Of a DNA stretch of 64,000 nt, positions 32,111 through 44,072 are shown piece by piece (position 1 is the first letter of the stretch; each line of letters begins with the position of its first letter). A model generated the notes under the pieces. It searched no databases, was not told the origin of the DNA, and saw only the letters and a list, made by a program, of their open reading frames with translations. Location of the stretch: the NCBI GenBank assembly GCA_022560025.1, contig JAFISE010000073.1, positions 62,001 to 126,000 on the forward strand. Direction: 5' to 3'. This stretch comes from Stagonosporopsis chrysanthemi. Lineage: Eukaryota > Ascomycota > Dothideomycetes > Pleosporales > Didymellaceae. The position numbers and the translations under genes are program-made.

Positions 32111-33766
32111 ATGACAGATTGCGACAGATACCCGCGGCCCAGGCCGTCTACCCCTCGCAGTGTTGTGGGATTGGAACGACGACTTTCTTGTGGACGCTTG
32201 ATGTCTCACCGCATTGCCACAATTAGGTCTGGACATGGAAGACGACGCGCAGAGCAAGGCTTCAAGCTGACCTCACACTCTGGATTGGCCGAAGTTGCCG
32301 TCCCAATAGCTCTGCGCCGGCATCAGCACGTTCGCTTAGTCGAGACAAAGAGCCTTCGGAGCGGATCGTACCTGCCATTCGCCAGAAAACCAGGGATTTG
32401 AGCGGGACGCAGCCGTTCACAACTATAAATTAGGGTTGTTCTGCCGAAGAGGCGCACCATAGTATGTATTCGTCTCAGCGAAGCCTCGTGGCGAGAGGGA
32501 GCGCTGGCGTTCGAACGGTCTCATCATAGTTCTTTTTCGGCAAGGACAATTTCGGAGAGTCAGCAAATACGATCAGCGTTGTCTGGCCCAGTTTTTCAGG
32601 TATCGATTTCCCTCATTGGTGTCTTCACGGAAGCAATTGTCGATTCGGAGACTTCCAGCAGGGATCTCGTCCGTGCTGACGATTCATAGAGCTCGATGTA
32701 TTTCGGGCGCTAAATCATTATCGCTCCTGTTCCTGAGTGGCTGCTTCACAAAACCTAATGTGTCTTTTGTGGCTCCTTTTCTCGTGAGCGCGATTGTCGC
32801 CATCCGAAAGCGTCGAAGGCTTTCTGCGCAATTTGGGCTTTTATGCACCGCCGATGATTGACATTTTTCGGCATTGCTATTTTTCGTACCTCCAGTCCAG
32901 CCTGGATTCAGTTGCGATTGTGCGCCACGAGGTTCTGATTTTGATGAGCAGCACACGAAATGTGCCAATACGCCTCCCTCAGACCATGTCTGCATTTGGA
33001 CTCAGATTAACCGGCCGCGACCATGTGTGCGTACGGTGCAATGGCTCTGTGGGATGATCGTACCCGACCGCCTTGACATCCCATTTGCCGCACATAGACA
33101 TGGTGTGGAGCCGTGCACTGGGGGTGTCTCGATGAGCTTGCGCCAGGCGGCCGCATATTTCTGGCCCGCGTCAACCTAAGAGCGCATCCCCGACAAGACC
33201 CGCACATGCACTAACCCAACGTTGCTGTCGCGTTGCGGCGTCGCTTGGCTTGATGGCGGCAAGGATATAGGGTGCACAAGCCAACTGAGCCGGCAAGCTT
33301 GGACTAGAAACAAACAGGCCGTCTCCCGCACTGCTGCATCAGCCCGCGTCTGCATCGCACACATCCGGTCTTGTAGCAGCGTCTCCAGACCTTCTTTCAA
33401 GTAGGCGCTGCGGGCCCCTTGTGTCAGGCACTTCCCTGCAGCTTCTGCCTCCCTCTGAGCTCATACCTCTGCCGCGCCTCTTTATACTTCCAGTCTAGAG
33501 CTTATCATACGACCGTGCCATTTTGTCAGCCAGATCCTCGCTCTGCTGCAGTACATCCTCGTCGTTACCGTTTCGCTTTAGGATCCCAAACCAACACCTC
33601 ATGCATGCATGCACGCCTCTGTCTTGAGGTCATTCACACCGACCAGTCACAGCACCACCGTCCTGCAAATGCGCCGAGAACCATTTGATCGCCATAGCAT
33701 TTGACGGACATCTGCTTCCACATTCGCATTACTACAACAACCGACGCCGCACCAACATTGCTCAAC
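32111..33766. other. Intergenic region, no supported gene
   Basis: About 1.7 kb between DRG1 and the CENP-B-type gene. Frames on both strands lack motifs. It probably includes a long leader for the downstream regulator. Confidence 0.5.
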
Positions 33767-35474
33767 ATGAGCCAACTACAGATGGACCACGAACACCATC
33801 ACCAAGACTCTTTTGAAGACCACGCCGCCTGGCATGACGGTACTCAGTACCCACACCATTCGTCGCCCGTACAAGACTTCAATGGGTTCCACGCATTCAC
33901 ACCAATGCCAATGGAGCCCATGTATGGGAGCGGCATGCATCCACCACATCCCGCACACCCTCCGCCCAGGTCAACACATCAGCAACTCCAGCCTTTGATC
34001 ATGCCACAATGGCCTAGCATGTTGACCAGCCAGTCGACATATCAACCGTCGATCTTTCCTTCTGCGCCTGTGCCAATAACACCAGCATCGGCCACTCCTG
34101 TCTCGGCCACGTCTACACATTCGAGAACATCCTCAACCCCTAGGAAAACCTTGACTGATCAGGATCGTCGTCGAATGTGTCAGTACCACGAGGACAACCC
34201 TACTGTCAAACAGACTGAAATTGGAGGTACGCGATCAAAGATCTCTGTCCGACCTTCAACTCATACTGATGTGTACAGCGATGTTTGGCGTAGAACGAAG
34301 GTATTTTGGCGTAAACCTCTGCTTGGTTGCTTACTGATGAGCCTGCAGTACCGTCTCCAAAGTGTTGCGACAGAAAGAGAAGTACCTGTATCAGGATGAC
34401 GGCAGTCGATCACCCATCAGAAAGTCGAAGGGGAAGTTCCCTGACATAGAACGAGCGCTGTCGAATTGGGCCAGGAACCACCAAAGGCAAGGCTACCAGC
34501 TCACTGACGCAATCATCCGAGATAAGGCCCGTTTTTTCGCCCAGACCGTGGGGAATTCTGAAAGTCATCTCAAGGCGAACAGCACTAGTTGGTTGGAGAA
34601 GTTCAAGCAGAAGAACCATTTGATGGGCGCAAAATCGCGCAAGGGCTCCATCGCAGAAGAGTCGGAAGGTGCCTCAAATCCGCCATCAAATGCACACACC
34701 CCTGGGGCGCTTTCACCCATTTCCCCTGATGATGACTCGCCTGTGGTGCCGAGTTTGACAGTCAAAAAGAGCGAAGACAACTTGAAGACTGAGAGCCCTG
34801 ACCCTTTCGACTTTACTGGCCGGCGTCCCTACAACTCGCAAAGCACTACTTCCCTGTCGACAGTCTTTACTGAACAAGGACCTACTAGTCCCACGTCACC
34901 CTTCTTCACTCCAGACTCAGCATGCGGGCCTAGCCCGTTCACTGGCAACCGCCAGGCCGCCAATGGGCAGCCAGGAAGCAACGGCTTCCAGCGGCCACGG
35001 AGCCAGACGTTCCCTTTATTGGTTGGCGTCGAACAATACGCATCACCGCCAGGATCCTCAGATGCACTAACTCCAAAATACATCAGTGGCGCCGCGCTCG
35101 ATTCACCCATGGCAGAAGTCGGTGACCCATTGACCTCAATCGATGAGGCAATGTCCGTATCACCTTCCCAGCTTTCCACGTCGATGCAGCCTCCACCTCT
35201 ACCAACCACTTCTCTTGGAGGCACCAAGTCAACAAGCTCGCCTGTCTCACCTTCCCAAGAAGAGGCGGCACGCGCTTTGGAGTTGGTCATGAGCTTCTTC
35301 AAGTCACAGTCGGGTGATTTTGCCGTTGCGCCCGAAGAGTACATGACGATCGGCAAGCTAATGGAGAAATTGCGAATCAAGAGCCGGTCCGAGAACCTGC
35401 CGTCTAGCGTTCGACGCGCGTCAGAACCCGATTACACCATTACGAAGCTGGAGACCATCGACGTTTTGCACTAG
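33767..35474 (+). CDS. CENP-B-type helix-turn-helix DNA-binding protein
   Basis: Exons 33767-34226, 34279-34300 (a 22-nt microexon) and 34349-35474 encode 535 residues. The N-terminal 120 residues are His/Pro/Ser-rich. A Psq/CENP-B N-terminal helix-turn-helix follows (about 127-172): RKTLTDQDRRRMCQYHEDNP, then TEIGAMFGVERSTVSKVLRQK, where the recognition-helix region exists only when the microexon AMFGVERS is included. Next comes an HTH-CENPB domain (IERALSNWARNHQRQGYQL to NSTSWLEKFKQKN). The long Ser/Pro-rich C-terminus ends in a conserved-looking helical block (ALELVMSFFKSQ to TIGKLMEKLRIKSR). These domains derive from pogo/Tc5-type transposases, but no DDE catalytic domain is present, so this looks like a domesticated chromatin or transcription factor. 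Confidence 0.9.
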
Positions 35475-37413
35475 CCAACAGTTTTGCTGAACATCACCAT
35501 CGTTGCGGTACACAAGAGCAGCGCGACGTACAAACACCATGCACAGCCACAGAACCACTATCAACATGGTGAAAGGACGACACTGCACTATTTTGAATTG
35601 ATCACGAACGAAAAGAAGGGCATTGGGGGCATATCTTAGGGGGCACGCACAGTGCCGGTATCTCGGGCTTCTCATTTCTGGTCCTCGCATGCGCATTTCC
35701 AGCATCATCTGCTTTACTTTTCCTTCTGGCGCTCGTTTCTTTGCTTTTTATTTGATTCCACGTTATACCCTCCGCATGCACAATACCCCCAACATGCATG
35801 GCCATACATTCTTCTTACACATATGAAAGACTGTACCCGCTCACGCGGAACATTAGCTATTGTACATCTCTTTTCAGCATCATCTAGCGGTCCCTTCTGT
35901 TTCGTGTTCTGTCTGAAACGTCGAACAGGCTCGTACGCTTCTGCCACATATATCTGAGCTCATATAGCCTTCCTAGTCTGAGACACCAGTCGAGCTCGAC
36001 TATTGACTCAATCCACTCCTTTGGTACCATATGCCTGCAGCACCCCTGATTCGGACGAGCAATTGCCTGTCTCATCCTGCTGTGACCCGCTGTCAATTAG
36101 GCTGGCCGCAGCTTGTCAAACTCACAAATGAGTTTATGCAACCAACAATCTTAGATTCAGACACATCATGGTTTTCCAAGCCAAAGCCCGACTTCGGTTC
36201 TACGAGTAGCTGCGCGGCATTCCAGTAGAGTGGTGACTTTCGCATAGCTGAGACATGGCGCTCGCGGCAGGCAACCGAGCCTCCTTATACCTCAACAGTC
36301 TCTGCAGCGTTGATGCCTGGCGCCAGCCACAACGAGATGAGTGAGATCAAGCTGCTACAGCTGAGGTGCGCTCCCGGCTTCCCGCCCGGCATTGACAGGC
36401 TGCCTGCCTGCGCGCAGACAGGGGATTACCCTTTGTGGCAAACTGACTTGGCTGTCAATTCACCACGTCCTTTGCGTGTCGCTGGTGGCTATCGATCGGC
36501 AGATGGTAAGCACGGGTGACAAGCTAGTGCGGGGACGATCCGAGCACGGTCAAGACTGCGAGCTCGTGGAACTGACGTCCAGATTTGGCTGCGAGCGCTT
36601 GCAACAGGCATGATGACCATGTCCATCGGTCCTCTTCAACTACAGCCTACAAACAAAAAGACCATGGTATACTGCAGACGTCAGCTGGAGACTGTTTGTT
36701 CTCAGCGCGGTCCGGCCCGTAGCGGTGAAGCTTTCGTGCCCGCAGGACCCTTCAGCAAAACCGCTGCTCTTCGGACACAGCCGAAGCCCTAAGCACCAGG
36801 GACACACAGGCGCGACACAGGTACGCGGGTGCGACAGAGCTGTCAAGACTGCAGCGCCCTCCTGCGCAACGACCAAATTTCCTTCCCCTTCCGCAACACA
36901 CGATTTGTACACGATCGTTCTGGCCTCACACGACAGGCAGACTCGACTAGCTGCATTGCACGGCGCGTCACGCCCCGCCCTCGACCAGGAATTACAGCGA
37001 CACTTGCGTTAGCGACTAGTAATTACGACCACTGAGATGTTGATACGACCGCAAGTTTTTGTGCAGTTGCAGCGGCTGCGCTGGCGTCGGGCCTTTGGCG
37101 GCGCGTCGACTGTAGCGCAACCACACTGTTCCGCTGACGTCCCGCACATAGGCGTCCTGCCGCTGTCGTTGGCTGGCGTGCCTGCGCTAGCGGGTCAGGT
37201 GATTGCAATCGTATGTGGTGCGACGATGCACGCGGTTGGTGTGGGTGGGACCTGTGGCAGGGTTTTCGGTGCATGTCGTGGGGTATCAAAAGTGTGTCAG
37301 GGGCTCCTATTTCGAATTTCACCACAGCTCATCAAGTACGGCGTTAAGAATGATCAATTTTGGTGCGGCTATATTAGTTATAGAGAGCAGTGAATCCATA
37401 TAACGACATAATT
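35475..37413. other. 1.9 kb gene-free region left of the tRNA gene
   Basis: It contains the 3' end of the CENP-B-type gene and otherwise short frames without motifs. No further tRNA or repeat was recognised. Confidence 0.45.
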
Positions 37414-37501
37414 GGTCGCTTAGCTCAGTTGGTTAGAGCGTGGTGCTAATAGATCTATCTTCGATACGCCAAGGTCGCGAGTTCGACCCTCGTAGTGACC
37501 A
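37414..37501 (+). tRNA. tRNA-Ile (anticodon AAU) with a 14-nt intron
   Basis: The acceptor stem GGTCGCT pairs with AGTGACC (one G-T pair), followed by discriminator A at 37501. The D arm includes GCTCAGTTGGTTAGAGC and the T arm GCGAGTTCGACCCTCGT. The anticodon stem TGGTG/CGCCA encloses the loop CTAATA + A with anticodon AAT at 37448-37450. A 14-nt intron (37452-37465) sits one base 3' of the anticodon, the canonical position for nuclear tRNA introns. The mature length is 74 nt. Confidence 0.95.
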
Positions 37502-39828
37502 TTCTTTTTGCGGTTGAGGAGTTACTGAGCTGCATTTGCTTTTGCTCACGCAGCGGGACGTTGAGGCGACTGTGTTTTTGGTGTCCGTGGGGAATCAAGA
37601 GTCGTGGCAGGTTCCACTAGCTTGTGCAAGGCTACGAGTCGCACAAAACCTTTCACCATTACAACCCAGCATTCACGAGCTGCAAATTGGGTTTTGAGTT
37701 GTCAAGCACTGGGCAGTGGTTCGCAGCACGAACAACACATCCGCTGTCTGCGGACCCGTCCGCAAAGTGCACCCTGGCAACGCATGAAGCCGTCGCTTCT
37801 GACTGATCGTCTGGTGCCCGAGCGCCTGTACACAGGCCCGCGAAGCTTTGTGAGTATCATGTGAATGCCATTGAGACCACAGTGTTGTCAAAGTGGCATG
37901 AGATTCGGCACCTGGATTAGTGTGCGCATCGCAATGCCGAATATCGCAACGTGTTAAGCACTATACGCCTTCTCTTTCAAGGCTGTCTTCTGGTGCTGTG
38001 TTACATGGCGATAAAGGCACCCCCAAGCAGACCCAGTCCTGCGGGTTGCCAATATGGCTTATTGACGTCAGCCTCATTTTGCGATATCGATTTGACATGG
38101 CGTTGTCCCTCCTTGGGCCGCAATTCACAAGCGTCGGGAACCGTCTCTTCTGTGCACGGTGCCGAGGACCATGCTTCTCCACCACGGGATGTCTTGCATT
38201 CCAAATTGCGTCTCTTCCTTCCGAGGATTCACGGATCGCTTTGCGAGAGCTTGCGGGTTGATGCTCGCTGCCCCTGGCCATCACCAGTGCGGCGCAGGGC
38301 TTCATGTATCCTCATCACATACTAGTCGTCAAGGTACCGAATCGTGATTTGTAGCTTGTAAAAGAGGCGGTGTCTGGCCAAGACCCTTGCAAGACGAAGG
38401 ATTCCAGGGTCAACGGTCAATGTGTGTGTCGAGTCAGGCGGCCGTTGCACGGGTGCCTGTAGACTGGGGATGTCGGCGACGTGGGGATTTTGAGCTTAAG
38501 GTGCTTCCGACCGTATCGACAAAGCGCCGTCGTGCCCGCGGCATGCGACAATATCTCGGCGCAAAGTAAGCTGACATCAACGAGCCGTAATTGCACAATG
38601 GGACCATACGAGCGACTTGGGCAATCCAGGTACGCAAGCCTTACGATAACACCACGTGAGATCAGCTGTAGCGTGCGGGGCATCTCAACACAATGTCGCG
38701 TATTAAGGATTGTCATTGTCAGGGTCCGGCCAAGATCATCTGAGGCTCATATCGAATTCGAAAATGCACTTCAATTGTCAAGGACATTGGCAATCTTCGC
38801 AGCGGCTGCAGGTCGTTGCGGGTTCAGGGAAGCCCCTGTTCAGCCCGCGCTGATTTACGGTCGTTGTCAGCCGGCAGCGGAACGTCGCGTGGCCTTCAAC
38901 AATTCAAACTTTGAGGTTCGGATCGCTACATGCACGACGGTAGCTTAACCTCACAACCTCAAATCTTTTTTGCGCCTTTCCTGCATCCTCGGTTTGTCAG
39001 GTACCCACCAAGATGTGCATAGCGGAGATGGGCACACTCCTAGCTCGTATTCTACTGTTGAATTGATCATTGGCTGGGAACGTTGTGCGTCGGCTGGTTT
39101 CTTCTTGGTGTAGCCGACTGTTCGTGCCCCAGCCTATATCGCAGTTTGTCGCCGATCATGATCCATCCCTCAGGTGCATGCATGCATGAAGGCATCTTCC
39201 TTGTTCCTCGAAGCAATGATGAAGTTCACCGCTTAGTTAGGACGATCATCGTACGACGGTTGGTTGACTACCAGATTCGGGCTTGAAGCATTGAAAGCAT
39301 CTTGGGTGGCTCAATGAAAAACGCGAGCAGCGGGCCGCGTGATATTTGACGCTGCTTTCTCGCCTTATTGTCTTTCTTCCTCGCCTTTAGTCAGATGGTC
39401 GTTGCTGCATGCACTCGGGGTCCTACGAGAAGTCTGGACATGCATATCTCTCAACAATCCGTGCCGTCCATTTTCCTGATTGGCTCATTACCCCTCTTTT
39501 CGGGTAGAGCGGTGTACCCTTTTCACCGCGATGCAGGATGAGCTGTTTGTACACGAAGATACATCACGTGTATGATGCACCTAGGCTGTTTCAAGTTTGA
39601 CCTTGGAACGCAGAGTCCGGACATGATGAAGACCCTTCACCGATACCGCTTGGATCGACGATAGCTTCAGGCATGCAGGATGCAGCTGCGAATGGCAGGC
39701 GAAAAATTGCTCTTGGATCTATCAGCGAGCACAAGTATGCCCTTCCGATGAAAAATCTGCAGTAGCCGAAAGCTACCAGGAGCCCGAGGTCCTTTCGAAG
39801 CTCACAACATGCACAGCCATCCATGCGC
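37502..39828. other. 2.3 kb gene-free region right of the tRNA gene
   Basis: No supported gene. A perfect CRE palindrome TGACGTCA occurs at 38063-38070 without an adjacent gene. Frames are short and lack motifs. Confidence 0.45.
37505..37509 (+). terminator. RNA polymerase III terminator (TTTTT)
   Basis: A run of five T lies three bases after the tRNA discriminator base, as expected for a Pol III stop. Confidence 0.85.
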
Positions 39829-42667
39829 CTATCCTGTTCGCTCTTCTATCAGATCTCCTATTCCTTGCTGCTCCAATTCAGGTGCTAACCTTAGCACGAC
39901 CAATTCTAGAATCTGAAAAATGAGGTGCTTGTTTAAATATGCGTCCTCTAGACAGTCAAGGATAGCTTCGACTTGCTGATGCTGTGCGACTTTGTTATCA
40001 CTTGTAAGGAAAGCAACTGCCACTCTGGGTGGAAGCAACCCGAGCAGTGAGTTAGCGCAGCGGCGTTTGATCTCCTTCGTCTCGTGTTCAGTGGGAATTT
40101 GTCGTGGGGGACCCATGCCATTGTTCGGAAACAAGGTAGCGCGCACCGTCCGGAGTAGAACTGGGAGTAGAGCGGGGTTCAAGATGTGTGTGTGGATGAT
40201 GTGAGAAAGAAATCTATTGGCTTTGTGGTTAGTAAGTTGTGTATTGTCATAAAGCAACCGTATGATTGGCGCAAATACACAATTAACATGGACTGCAGCC
40301 GAGTGGGTCAATTCGCGGGCCCTGGTCAGCCAATGCCTAAGGGCCAGGTTCTGCGAACGGAGCATCCCAAAGTGGTACTGCAGAGCCATGCCTCGATGAA
40401 GGTGACGTGGGGCCTCTAAGCCGCAGATGAGGCGACAGAGAGTGCTGCTGTGGCTCCTCGAGTGGATCAGTCGCAAGGTCGATGCAGGACCACCGGTCAA
40501 AAGGCCAGAAGTGCCGAAATGATGTCGTAACAGTATACATGGCAAGGAGCCAGATCTTCCTTGTAGGTCCTAGCAGCAGCCATAGGCGAGGCTCCCACTC
40601 GTGCGCGGTAGCGATATCGCCCTTGTGCGACAGTGTCGTAAGATGAGGCGCAACCGTCTAACAGTCTTGGTCCCATGGTCCGGGTCTGCGACAGCTATCG
40701 ATATGGTACGTCAAGAACGGCCGATCCCGAACTCAATGGACAGCTGACGATGTGGGCAGATCAGCGGGCGCGTAAGCGGACTGCCTATGATGGCTACAAC
40801 CGTGATAAGACGGCTTAGAGCACAGCTTTCGTGCCACAGGCCCGAGAACATCGCGGGTTGCATTGCAAGCTACCCATACCGAATCATGCGCTGCGATCGC
40901 TCCATTCAGTTGCTCGCGTCGGGCGCCATTCTGATGGTGGTGAGGGGAGCGACATCCTTGCCAAGGTCTAAGCTTGGGGCGTCAAATTGCCGCCCGGAAC
41001 GCGTGCAAGGGCTTGCATAGATCGGGGCACCCCCAAACTAGGGTATGGCCGTGTGAGGGTCTGCGGGCCGTCGCATTCGCTGAAGCGAAGTCAAGTGACC
41101 AAAATCATATGCGGTCCTTCTGCACGCTGTGTTGCACTGGGCTGGGATGCAGATGTTGCTGGCCAACCATGGAATCAAGCAAGGAAAATGTCGCAACTCA
41201 CCTGTCCAATACACCATCGGTGTCGCCCACCCTTCCTGGGCCGAACAGTGCTCCACAGTGCAGCATGGAGATGAAGCCGGTCAGCCAAGGCATGCGGACG
41301 TCTAGTTCAACAAACTCGGCCGCGCAACTCCACAGCTTCATGCTTACAATAGGTCGTTTGAAAGCCAGTAAAGGCGTAGAGGCCTGGGACTCCACTTCTG
41401 TTGGACATGATTCGCGAGTCTCATCATTCATTATCGGTCCGCCCTCGACAAATCTTGAGGGCGACGATGATGCCGTGGCTATAGTTAGCACCAGCGCGCG
41501 CAGCGCTGTATACGCCAAAAATGCGTATTGGACAATCAGCCAGAAAATGGCTGCAGCAGACATGGTTGTAGAGTCGCGACGAGAATCATCCGTGATTGGG
41601 AGGCTGGTCGAATCAATTTGATCTTCGGTCTGTGAAGGCAACAGTCCGAAACGCTCCAGACGGCTTAGTTCCTCATCCGCGTTCCCATCATCTGACGGAG
41701 GTTTCTCCTCCTCCACAGGAACAGTCTGGAGGATGTCGGCGATTCTCCCAATAGCTTCCCACAATAGCCAGCCTTCGCAGGCCTTCCCGCTGATGGCATT
41801 TCCCAGAATCATCTCGGCAAAGATCTCTGCCACTAGAGATCGTAGGCACCCATTCTTAAGGTCATCGGTGGGGAGCAATACGGCTAGGACCCCCTGAATG
41901 ATAAGTTGGCGCCAGGCAGACTCATTGTCCCGCTGCTCGACACATGTCGTTGGCACGTTGTCGATCGGCACAGGAGATAGAGCTGGGTGTGGGTAAAGTG
42001 TGTGGTAGATGAGCCGTGGATCTGACACTAGCGATTGTGACGACGAGACCTGTCGCTTTGCGAGGCGAAATGCTTTGGAGAGTGCAATTAGACACGCTTT
42101 TCGCAAGCTCAAGACATATCAAAACCACCTACTGATCAGATGCTCTTCCAGTAGCCCTGGAATTTCGTCCAGCAACAGGCCTTCCAAGTCGATCTTCCGC
42201 AGACGTTGCTCGAGTGCTCTTGTACAATGCGCAATGACTTGAACGACTTCATCAATGAAGACATGGTCCGGAGTGATCTTCGAATACCACGTCTGTACGA
42301 ATTCTTTGATGATGACCGAGATGATGCCATACAACTGAAGATCGACATCGTTGGAGCTCGTCAGAGGCGGAAGAAGCTCGTCAATAGGACGTGGCGTAGT
42401 TCCTCCCTTCTCGCCGTTTCCGAGCAGAACATCGTGTGAGCAAAGTGTCCGCCGTATGAAAGCTGCAGTGGCTTTGTCTGATGTCGTGTCGGCCTCTAAT
42501 TTCGGGACGTCCAATTTCGGGCCTTCGACCACACGCTTTCCCCCACCTGTGCGAGCATGGTTGGGTGCAAAGTTTCCAGTAGGATCCAAGCTTATCGATG
42601 TTGTTGTAGACAGGTGGGCTTGTGGCTGCAGCCGCAATGGGTTCGGCTCATGTTGTGTGTTCTCCAT
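39829..42667 (-). CDS. PXA-domain (sorting-nexin-associated) protein
   Basis: PXA domains occur in sorting-nexin-type proteins of the endosomal and ER-contact system. Exons on the minus strand: 42667-42133, 42072-41202 and 40213-39829, giving 596 residues. Intron 1 is 60 nt (GTAGGT donor, CTAAT branch). Its acceptor was chosen so that EEHLI joins FRLAKRQVSSS, followed by DPRLIYHTLYPHPALSPVP, a PXA hallmark. Intron 2 is 988 nt with GTGAGT donor and a TACTAAC branch; it joins GPGRVGDTDGVLD to RFLSHIIHTHILNPALLPVLL, again contiguous in the family as I recall it. A hydrophobic segment (AAIFWLIVQYAFLAYTALRA) may be a membrane segment. An in-frame ATG at 42736 would add 23 residues. The gene is divergent from MED10. 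Confidence 0.85.
40214..41201 (-). other. Unusually long (988 nt) intron of the PXA gene
   Basis: Both borders have consensus signals (GTGAGT, and TACTAAC with TAG acceptor) and the phase matches. The sequence is not AT-rich and contains no recognised gene; open frames inside it have no family motifs. Confidence 0.7.
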
Positions 42668-42921
42668 AATGATCACCTTATGTGAGCACCCATATCCTGA
42701 GGTCGAGCTTCGTGTCCCATGCCACGGCGCATTCAAAAGCGTTGTGTAAAGTGACCGGTGTAGTACGCCTCGGTTTTGCTAATGATGAAGCAAAGGCGGT
42801 GACGCAAGTCGTGCACGGTTCCCTCTGGCGCCGGCGCTCTTGGCATGTTTGATTGACACTGAACGCGACGATCAACTTCAACACAACAGCAAGATCTATC
42901 AGGCGCAGTCTCAACCTTATA
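42668..42921. promoter_or_regulatory. Short bidirectional promoter region between PXA gene and MED10
   Basis: Only 254 bases lie between the divergent start codons (185 if the PXA start is at 42736). Shared control is inferred from spacing only. Confidence 0.55.
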
Positions 42922-43448
42922 ATGAGTGTGGCAGAGACCGATGGTACGCTGACTGCGACCTGCGTGTAGGGATGAACTGACAGCGGCCAACAGCGATCGT
43001 CGCAGTCGAGCGGCAGCTCAAAGACATTGTGCAGACGCTATATAACCTCACAGTCCAGGCATACGATCACCATGGCAGCAAAACGCAGGAGGCCATGAAA
43101 CGCGAGGTGTAGGTTGCTAGCAGGATCTTCGGATTCTTCAGTGCTAATACGATGGCTAGTCAGTCGCTCATTCAAAACTTGGTGAAGTTATCACACACGG
43201 CTCCTTCTGTGCATATAGACATACCACCAGAAGTCACAAACTACGTCGAGAGCTCCCGAAATCCTGACATCTATACTCGAGAGTTTGTCGAGCTTGTACA
43301 ACGCACAAACCAAATGCTCAAAGGCCGCGAGGAAGCTTACCGTTTCCTTCAAGAACAAATCGCATGGCAGCTTTCGAACGCGGTCCCAGAGCTACGAAAC
43401 GACGTTACCAGGGTCGTTGAAGCTACTGGCGGCAAAGTCCCAACTTGA
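42922..43448 (+). CDS. MED10: Mediator complex subunit 10 (Med10/Nut2)
   Basis: Med10 is a middle-module subunit of Mediator, which links transcription factors to RNA polymerase II. Exons 42922-42943 (22 nt), 42994-43106 and 43164-43448 (introns 50 and 57 nt) encode 139 residues, normal for the family. The reconstructed protein runs AIVAVERQLKDIVQTLYNL, then QEAMKRE joined to SLIQNLVKLSHTAPSVHIDI, then PPEVTNYVESSRNPDIYTRE and FVELVQRTNQMLKGREEAY, which is the Med10 core pattern. A tempting ATG at 43152 lies inside intron 2 and would give a truncated protein lacking the N-terminal helix. The second intron acceptor (TCAG before TCG) was chosen by phase. Confidence 0.93.
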
Positions 43449-44072
43449 ACCCGAAGCACGCGACCGAGATTTTGGAGCCGTTTTACTGAAGCTCTCGTGT
43501 CCAGCACGCGAGGCTATATTCAACGCGCCTTCAGTACAGTATGAATGGCGGAACTCGTTCATAGTCTATGGTTTACACCCAAACGGATAGCCTTCGACCT
43601 GCCACCGCTCTTGGAGAAATCAATCGGCCTCTTGCGTATAGCCCCGAGCTTTACTCGGTCTGGCGTTTTCAAATCATGCACAATGCGCGCCGGTTTGAAA
43701 AACAAACAATGTCCATCATCATCAAATCGACTGCAGAAGCCGTTAGACTTACAGAAGTTATTGCACCTATCTCTTCCAAAGCTTTGAACGGAATGGCCAG
43801 CGCACACAAAATACGTGGCGCGATCGGTAGAGAGAGGTTTTCGCGGTAATGCCTATACCCAGATACCACGTGCGCCCGCCGCAGCTACTCTAAGGGCGCA
43901 TTCACTGTATAGCAAACAGTGCGACCGAGTACTGTGCTTTCACAAGGACTTTCGCTTTTCAGCCTCGATAGATCTTGTCTTAAATAATGAAAGTAAAATA
44001 TCTCATTCCGCTCCATCTTACCATAACGCAACCTCCTACATTTAGTAGAAACTTGTTCGCAGGCCTATCACG
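43449..44072. other. Intergenic region, no supported gene
   Basis: About 620 bases after MED10. Small frames on both strands lack motifs. Confidence 0.5.

Noticed and set aside
38063..38070. Perfect CRE palindrome TGACGTCA
   Set aside because: There is no gene start nearby, and an eight-base site is expected by chance at this scale.
40974..41621. Plus-strand open frame overlapping the PXA gene
   Set aside because: It is antisense to conserved PXA coding sequence and has no motif of its own.
43152..43448. MED10 as a single-exon gene starting at 43152
   Set aside because: It would lack the N-terminal helix of the family; upstream exons with matching phases restore it, and the 43152 ATG falls inside an intron.
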